From Clostridia bacterium (GTDB taxonomy: Bacteria; Bacillota; Clostridia; UBA1381): a DNA stretch of 10,050 nucleotides. Every line of letters starts with the position of its first letter. Within the stretch, counting starts at the first letter, position 1. Location: NCBI GenBank assembly GCA_017420825.1, contig JAFQNU010000100.1, positions 1 to 10,050 on the forward strand, read 5' to 3'. Shown piece by piece: positions 6,549-10,050 of the stretch. The position numbers and the translations under genes are program-made. The notes under the pieces are model-generated. The model worked only from the letters and a program-made list of their open reading frames with translations. It searched no databases and had not been told where the DNA came from.

Positions 6549-6551
6549 TCA
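6549..6551 (-). other. Premature in-frame TGA in the ABC-F linker
   Basis: The codon order on the minus strand is GTT GAA CAG CAG TGA AGA TGG AAC AGG. The frame continues open for 355 codons after the TGA. The recombinase, the autolysin and the ABC-F gene itself all end naturally at TGA, two of them in ATGA overlaps, so general recoding of TGA in this organism is unlikely. Confidence 0.85.
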
Positions 6552-7385
6552 CTGCTGTTCAACTATCCCCTCAAGTCTCTCTATTTCCTTTACTGTGTTA
6601 TCATAATTTCTTTTCTCTGTAAGCTTTTCTATGTCTCTTTGCTGCCTGTAAAAGCTGTAATTTCCATTTTGCTGATATAATTTCTGCGTATCTATTTCAA
6701 AAGTTTTATTTGTTACCTTGTCAAGAAAGTATCTGTCATGAGAAATGACAAGAACTGCTCCCTTATAGCTTTTCAAAAATTCTTCAAGCCATTCAACTGC
6801 CGCAATATCAAGATGATTTGTAGGCTCATCAAGTAACAGTAAATTCGAGTCAGATAAAAGTATTTTTGATAGTGAAACCCTTGTTTTCTGACCGCCTGAT
6901 AAAGCAGAAACACTAAGTTCAAATTCCTCCCTTGTAAAGCCAAGTCCCAGGAGTGCGGCCTCTGCTTTACTCTTATAGAAAAAACCGTCCATTTGGGCAA
7001 ATTTTTCATTGAGCACATTCTGTCTGTTTACAAGTCTGTCAAGCTCGTCTGCACCACTTTCAATCTGTCTGTGTATCTCATCAAGCTCAAATTCAATATC
7101 ACACACCTCGTCAAAAACCGACAGTATTTCCTCATACACAGTTTTGTCTGAATTACTGCATGCATACTGATCTAAATATCCTATTTTTAAATTTTTGTTT
7201 TTAAACAGCTCTCCATCATCATAAGCATATTCACCCGTAATAATCTTGAACAAAGTCGATTTTCCTGCACCGTTAATTCCGACAAGCCCGATTTTATCCT
7301 CCGAGTCAATATTAAAGCTTACATCTTTGAACAATACCTCATCTCCAAAGCTTTTGGAAAGATTGTTTGCATTAACTAACATCAT
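6549..7385 (-). CDS. ABC-F ATPase, N-terminal half (NBD1 and start of linker)
   Basis: This 278-residue fragment, ended by the premature TGA, contains a complete first ATPase domain. It has Walker A GINGAGKST (36-44), signature LSGGQ (162-166), Walker B LLLLDEP (182-188) with TNHLD following, and the H-loop SHD (215-217). The segment between about 95 and 145 is the arm insertion that contacts tRNA or ribosome in ABC-F proteins. The fragment stops in the interdomain linker, the part that normally reaches toward the peptidyl-transferase centre. Its start overlaps the stop of the autolysin gene as ATGA, with AAAGGA about 10 nt upstream. On its own it could not form the two-site ATP sandwich in cis. 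Confidence 0.7.
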   Translation of the reverse strand: MMLVNANNLSKSFGDEVLFKDVSFNIDSEDKIGLVGINGAGKSTLFKIITGEYAYDDGELFKNKNLKIGYLDQYACSNSDKTVYEEILSVFDEVCDIEFELDEIHRQIESGADELDRLVNRQNVLNEKFAQMDGFFYKSKAEAALLGLGFTREEFELSVSALSGGQKTRVSLSKILLSDSNLLLLDEPTNHLDIAAVEWLEEFLKSYKGAVLVISHDRYFLDKVTNKTFEIDTQKLYQQNGNYSFYRQQRDIEKLTEKRNYDNTVKEIERLEGIVEQQ

Positions 7386-8557
7386 TCTTCTGTATCCTTT
7401 AACTCTGTTTCCCTTACAATAGTCAGCTTCATAGGCTCTAAATAGTCTCTTATAATACTGTTTCCGTACTCAATATCAGGACACCATTTACCGCCTAACT
7501 GTTGCAATGTTTCCACTGTGCCTGCCCAGGTAAGCTTCACCACAGAATTATACCTTCCATGCGGTTCACCGACAGGCTCGTTTCCAACATATGCTCCCAT
7601 ATGATTAAAATGTCCTCTTACTCCGTCATCAGGTGTCGGGAAATCCTCGTGGTCTTCGGGAGCATCACCATTTAACCCGTATTTCTTTATTCCTGCCCAG
7701 TTATTCTGCTCAGGCTTTACCTGTCCTGTATATTTACCGTATGCGGTTTCCTTTGCCGCCTGTGCATACATAATATCAGGTCTCAAGCCTGTTATCTCGC
7801 CGTATTTCCAATATGTATCTGCTATCTCTATAAACCGTTCATGTGCCCCTCTGTTAATTGCCCATTGTTTTGCCTGTGCAAGAGTTGCCTCCGCTCTTCC
7901 CATCATCATAACAGGAGGATATAGGGGGTCAGGCTCTGTTTTTACAGGCTTTGTTTTCTCCTCAATAGCATTAATTATTTTATAGAACATAGAGCAAGCC
8001 TCCGCTCTCGTAAGCTTGTCCTTCGGTCTTAGCATACCGTTATATCCCGACACACATTCCATTTCATATGCCGCAACAACCAAATCAAAATATTTACCAT
8101 CTATTTCATGCCAATCAGAAAAATCCTGCACCATCTGATAAATATTCCCCGCAACATAATCGGCATATCCTGCCACCTTCATAGTCATTGCAATAAATTC
8201 CTCACGGCTTACCTCTTCTGTAGGATAAAATTCCTGCGAGTTGTTTATCGCATATTCCTGATACTTTAAAATGTACGGATATGACCATCTTTGCGGTAAT
8301 ATATCTGGATATACACACTGTTCCTGTGTTGTCAGGTCAACATTCAACGCATTTAATATCATTTTAACCATCTGCTCTCGGGTGAGATTACTGTCCGGCA
8401 ACAGATTTCCTGTTTCATCACCTTGAATTATTCCTCTTTCGCTGCAAAAATAGAGATACTGTTCCGCCCAACCATAGTTTGTATCTCCCACAGCATTCAC
8501 TGAAAGCAAAATCACGGCAAAAAGGGATATGAGTGCCAAAAAAAATCTTTTATTCAT
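7382..8557 (-). CDS. Secreted SLH-domain glucosaminidase (GH73-like autolysin)
   Basis: The 391-aa precursor starts with a signal peptide (MNKRFFLALISLFAVILLSV, cleavage likely near 23-24). Three S-layer homology repeats follow (about 28-75, 84-130, 145-198), which bind secondary wall polymers at the cell surface. A Pro/Lys/Glu linker at 201-215 leads to a glucosaminidase domain (about 225-375) that should cut the glycan strand of peptidoglycan. The motif YAQAAKETAYGKY places the likely catalytic acid at E270, and NNWAGIKKYG and FPTPDDGVRGHF fit the GH73 fold. I chose the ATG at 8557, with AGGAG 9 nt upstream. The in-frame TTG at 8632 overlaps the promoter. It is the first gene after the promoter at 8604-8632 and overlaps the ABC-F start as ATGA. 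A role in cell separation or wall turnover is inferred. Confidence 0.88.
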   Translation of the reverse strand: MNKRFFLALISLFAVILLSVNAVGDTNYGWAEQYLYFCSERGIIQGDETGNLLPDSNLTREQMVKMILNALNVDLTTQEQCVYPDILPQRWSYPYILKYQEYAINNSQEFYPTEEVSREEFIAMTMKVAGYADYVAGNIYQMVQDFSDWHEIDGKYFDLVVAAYEMECVSGYNGMLRPKDKLTRAEACSMFYKIINAIEEKTKPVKTEPDPLYPPVMMMGRAEATLAQAKQWAINRGAHERFIEIADTYWKYGEITGLRPDIMYAQAAKETAYGKYTGQVKPEQNNWAGIKKYGLNGDAPEDHEDFPTPDDGVRGHFNHMGAYVGNEPVGEPHGRYNSVVKLTWAGTVETLQQLGGKWCPDIEYGNSIIRDYLEPMKLTIVRETELKDTEE

Positions 8558-8603
8558 ACTCCGTTTCTCCTTTTGTCTTAATTTGTCGATTAATACCATA
8601 TAT

Positions 8604-8632
8604 ATTTTACCACAAAATTTATCGGTGTTCAA
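8604..8632 (-). promoter_or_regulatory. Sigma-A promoter of the autolysin-to-IspH-S1 operon
   Basis: Read on the minus strand, there is a -35 TTGAAC (8627-8632), a 17-bp spacer (8610-8626) and a -10 TAAAAT (8604-8609). It lies in the 106-bp gap after rluB, about 47 bp before the autolysin ATG. No strong terminator separates rluB from it, so readthrough from the rluB transcript may add to expression. Confidence 0.75.
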
Positions 8633-8663
8633 TATTTGTATTTAAGATGTAACAATAGATTAA

Positions 8664-9383
8664 TTATCTCGAAAGATAGTTTATTTCATGGCTTGTGAGG
8701 TATCTCCATCTTCCGAGAGGAAGATTTCCAAGTTCAACCTTACCTATACTTATTCTTTTAAGCTCAATAACCCTACATCCGACAGCTTCAAACATTTTTC
8801 TGACCTGTCTGTTTTTACCCTCATGAATAGTTATTTTTATAACTGTTACTCCCTTTTCACAAGACAGCATCTCAACCTCTGCAGGAGAGGTTTTATAATC
8901 CTCAATTTTTACACCGCTCCTGAGCATATTAAGCCCCTTGACTGTTATACCACCCTTAATTGTTGCAATATACGTCTTATCCATATGAAACTTTGGGTGT
9001 GTAACCTTATAGGTAAAATCACCGTCATTTGTAAGCAGTAAAAGTCCTTCGGTATCGTAATCAAGTCTGCCGACAGGGAAAATTCTTGCCCTTATCTCTT
9101 CATCTAACAGGTCTATAACGGTTGGTCTATCGAACTGATCGGAAACAGACGAAACATAACCTGTGGGTTTATTGAGCATAATATAATATTTTTTCATTTC
9201 AGGCTTAATATCCTTACCATCAAGACTTACCTTGTCTGCTCCTATTTCCACCTTTGTTCCAAGCTCGGTAATTTTTTCACCGTTTACCCTTACCCTGCCC
9301 GATGTTATAAGCTCCTCTGCCGCACGACGTGACGCTTTACCGCTCATAGCTATATATTTTTGTAATCTTACTATTTCTCCCAT
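8664..9383 (-). CDS. rluB: 23S rRNA pseudouridine synthase, RluB family
   Basis: This 239-aa protein isomerises a uridine of 23S rRNA to pseudouridine during ribosome assembly; in the RluB family the target is near position 2605 (E. coli numbering). Residues about 5-50 are an S4 RNA-binding domain (LQKYIAMSGKASRRAAEELI). The catalytic domain follows, with GRLDYDTEGLLLLTNDG (from 105) carrying the catalytic aspartate D108, and EGKNRQVRKMF (188-198) near the end. The length suits RluB, and the RluE/RluF subgroup is less likely. The ATG is 2 nt after the stop of the TSCPD gene, with GGCGGAG upstream inside that gene, so the pair is probably co-transcribed and coupled. Confidence 0.9.
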   Translation of the reverse strand: MGEIVRLQKYIAMSGKASRRAAEELITSGRVRVNGEKITELGTKVEIGADKVSLDGKDIKPEMKKYYIMLNKPTGYVSSVSDQFDRPTVIDLLDEEIRARIFPVGRLDYDTEGLLLLTNDGDFTYKVTHPKFHMDKTYIATIKGGITVKGLNMLRSGVKIEDYKTSPAEVEMLSCEKGVTVIKITIHEGKNRQVRKMFEAVGCRVIELKRISIGKVELGNLPLGRWRYLTSHEINYLSR

Positions 9384-9385
9384 TA

Positions 9386-9646
9386 TTACTCTCCGCCTTG
9401 CTCAAGACTCAACTGCAGTGCTTCTGCAAGCTGGTCGGGACATGATGTTCCTCTTCCTCTGCAGTCTGTTCCCTTTAACCTTTTTATTACTTCCTTAACC
9501 TCCATACCCTCAACAAGCTTTGCTACCCCTTGTGTATTTCCACTGCAACCGCCTGTAAATACTACATTTTTCACTATTCCGTCCTCTGTATCAAAGGTTA
9601 TTTTCATTGTACATACACCTCTCGGTGTATAGGTAAAACTTGCCAT
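9386..9646 (-). CDS. Small TSCPD-domain protein (TIGR03905 type)
   Basis: This 86-aa cysteine-containing protein carries the TSCPD motif at 67-71 (GTSCPDQ) and further cysteines at 12 (GVCTM), 34 (GGCSGN) and 62 (DCRGRG). Whole-length resemblance is to the stand-alone TSCPD family of Firmicutes. Related domains occur at the C-terminus of some class II ribonucleotide reductases. The cysteines suggest metal or redox chemistry, but the function of the stand-alone protein is not established. The ATG has AAGGAGAG about 7 nt upstream. It runs straight into rluB. Its own promoter is not clear: only a poor match (TTGTCC, 17 bp, TATGGT on the minus strand) lies in the gap before it. Confidence 0.85.
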   Translation of the reverse strand: MASFTYTPRGVCTMKITFDTEDGIVKNVVFTGGCSGNTQGVAKLVEGMEVKEVIKRLKGTDCRGRGTSCPDQLAEALQLSLEQGGE

Positions 9647-9680
9647 TTTTATCTCTCCTTAAAATTTTTCAAAAAAACTA

Positions 9681-9709
9681 TTGACAAACTGTATTTTTCA
9701 TTGTATAAT
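9681..9709 (+). promoter_or_regulatory. Perfect-consensus sigma-A promoter on the plus strand
   Basis: There is TTGACA (9681-9686), a 17-bp spacer and TATAAT (9704-9709), all twelve consensus bases. Upstream, at 9661-9677, A- and T-tracts resemble an UP element. It points right, against all genes of the window, and starts transcription near 9716. No plus-strand gene follows. The hairpin with a T-tract is met about 60-75 nt downstream. Confidence 0.75.
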
Positions 9710-9715
9710 TGAACC

Positions 9716-9792
9716 ATACTTACATTCACACAAAAGGACAAGGTATGGATTGAAGATAATTTATTATTTTTGGTCTGTACCTTGTTCTTTTT
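9716..9792 (+). ncRNA. Candidate small RNA of about 75 nt
   Basis: The RNA is bounded by the perfect promoter at 9681-9709 and the hairpin with T-tract ending at 9792. Most of it folds into one long stem. Bases 9732-9745 pair with 9778-9791 over 14 bp with one G-U, and inside it AAGATAA (9753-9759) pairs with TTATTTT (9764-9770). About 16 nt at the 5' end are single stranded. The only ribosome-site/ATG pair (AAGGA, then ATG at 9745) opens a two-codon frame, so it is not protein-coding. It is not recognisably SRP RNA, tmRNA, 6S RNA or RNase P RNA. The 3' end lies 1-2 nt from the stop codon of the converging peptidase gene, so it may simply act as a barrier transcript. Confidence 0.45.
9732..9791. 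terminator. Long-stem hairpin with T-tract between converging transcripts, possibly bidirectional
   Basis: The core GGACAAGGTA pairs with TACCTTGTTC (one G-U), extended by AAAA with TTTT. A loop of 32 nt contains a weak inner hairpin. On the plus strand TTTTT follows and would end the small RNA. On the minus strand CCTTTTG follows, a poorer tail, which could end the peptidase gene. The large loop makes it atypical as a terminator. Confidence 0.55.
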
Positions 9793-9793
9793 A

Positions 9794-10050
9794 CTATTTT
9801 CTGCCAATAAGCTTTTTTATTACCCTTTTCAGCTTAACATAATATTTTTTTCTTCTTTGCTTTGCAACATGATTTTTGCAATATTTCATATAATCGTTAT
9901 CATCTGAAGGTATGTATTTACCGTCCCTGTAGTAACCGCTCATTTTTGCAATTATCATGTCATCCTTTATTCCATACTCATATTCATACTGATTGTCACC
10001 GCACAAAATATATCCGTCTTTATTTTCCCCAACCACTCTGTGCAAAACAA
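9794..10050 (-). CDS. S24/S26 signal-peptidase-like protein, C-terminal part (cut by window edge)
   Basis: At least 84 residues are present and the frame runs on past 10050. The apparent TTG start at 10045 is an internal Leu codon (VLHRVV). LHRVV matches the box that bears the catalytic base in signal peptidase I relatives. Here histidine stands where classical bacterial enzymes have lysine, as in the SipW/ER-type branch. CGDNQYEYEYGI corresponds to the following conserved GDN box. After about residue 45 comes a very basic tail (QRRKKYYVKLKRVIKKLIGRK). The catalytic serine would lie outside the window, so activity cannot be judged. Related Lachnospiraceae proteins are annotated as S24/S26 family peptidases. 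Substrate unknown. Confidence 0.7.
   Translation of the reverse strand, partial: VLHRVVGENKDGYILCGDNQYEYEYGIKDDMIIAKMSGYYRDGKYIPSDDNDYMKYCKNHVAKQRRKKYYVKLKRVIKKLIGRK

Larger units (their letters stand above)
5481..7385 (-). pseudogene. ABC-F family ATPase gene interrupted by one in-frame TGA
   Basis: Read through, this is 635 codons, the normal length of a YdiF/Uup-like ABC-F protein. ABC-F proteins are cytoplasmic ATPases with two nucleotide-binding domains that act on the ribosome, as translation factors or antibiotic protection proteins. The frame is unbroken on both sides of a single TGA (6549-6551) in the linker between the domains. The sequence before it is VEQQ and after it RWNREKNIKTAESK, which matches the family linker without gap. 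CGA (Arg) to TGA by one C-to-T change is the simplest origin. Both ends are intact and overlap the neighbouring genes as ATGA, which argues for a recent change, a sequencing error or readthrough rather than old decay. The start is one of two adjacent ATG codons (7385 or 7382). The specific function is not known. Confidence 0.75.

Noticed and set aside
6549..6551. TGA read as tryptophan or another amino acid (alternative genetic code)
   Set aside because: TGA is the natural stop of the recombinase (310-312), the autolysin (7382-7384) and the ABC-F gene (5481-5483), the last two in ATGA overlaps with the next start. The other genes encode Trp with TGG.
8558..8632. Longer N-terminus of the autolysin beginning at a TTG at 8632
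   Set aside because: The extra 25 codons overlap the -35 and -10 elements. The ATG at 8557 has AGGAG at 9 nt and starts directly with a signal peptide.
8664..8678. Small TATCT-CGAA-AGATA hairpin at the end of rluB as a terminator
   Set aside because: It has only five mostly A/T pairs, overlaps the last codons, and no T-tract follows on the minus strand.
9750..9842. Plus-strand hydrophobic 30-codon frame starting at TTG (possible type I toxin-like peptide)
   Set aside because: The terminator hairpin ending at 9792 would cut the message in the middle of the frame, and the rest is antisense to the peptidase gene. Hydrophobic shadow frames are expected in such T-rich sequence.
1..10050. CRISPR array, tRNA or rRNA genes, insertion sequence
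   Set aside because: No regularly spaced repeats, no tRNA-like cloverleaf with a TTC-type arm, no rRNA signature and no transposase frame were seen. The only recombinase is the tyrosine type described.

Overview
The window looks like chromosome of a low-GC Gram-positive Clostridia, most likely a Lachnospiraceae-type gut anaerobe. The main reasons are the AT-rich sequence, sigma-A promoters of TTGACA/TATAAT type, AGGAGG-like ribosome binding sites, and an IspH-ribosomal S1 fusion gene, which is typical of that class. Every credible protein gene is on the minus strand, so transcription runs from high to low coordinates.

Right edge to about 8.66 kb: the window opens inside the C-terminal end of an S24/S26 signal-peptidase-like gene (9794-10050, cut by the edge). 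A 150-bp gap follows. It carries, on the plus strand, a perfect-consensus promoter, a candidate short RNA of about 75 nt and a terminator hairpin. Then come a small TSCPD-domain protein (9386-9646) and the 23S rRNA pseudouridine synthase RluB (8664-9383).

8.63-3.4 kb and on to 1.29 kb: a clear sigma-A promoter starts a tightly packed operon. Its order is: a secreted SLH/glucosaminidase autolysin (7382-8557); an ABC-F ATPase broken by one in-frame TGA (5481-7385); D-aminoacyl-tRNA deacylase Dtd; AroH-type chorismate mutase; cytidylate kinase Cmk; acyltransferase PlsC; and the IspH-S1 fusion. Gaps are 0-20 nt and two junctions are ATGA stop/start overlaps. A strong intrinsic terminator at 1251-1280 ends the operon. 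Translation genes (Dtd, ABC-F, RluB, S1) are mixed with nucleotide, lipid, isoprenoid and aromatic biosynthesis and wall turnover.

Left end, 1-1155: a tyrosine recombinase (310-1155) lies 11 bp from a pair of perfect 25-bp inverted repeats (10-34 and 274-298) flanking a 239-bp AT-rich segment. That segment holds two sigma-A promoters with 17-bp spacers and a third weaker one, all pointing left, out of the window. This is the architecture of a phase-variable invertible promoter with its own invertase, and it is the most interesting system here. In the orientation shown, the promoters would switch on whatever lies to the left. Flipped, they would fire into a hairpin plus T-tract and the antisense of the recombinase. 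The controlled gene is outside the window.
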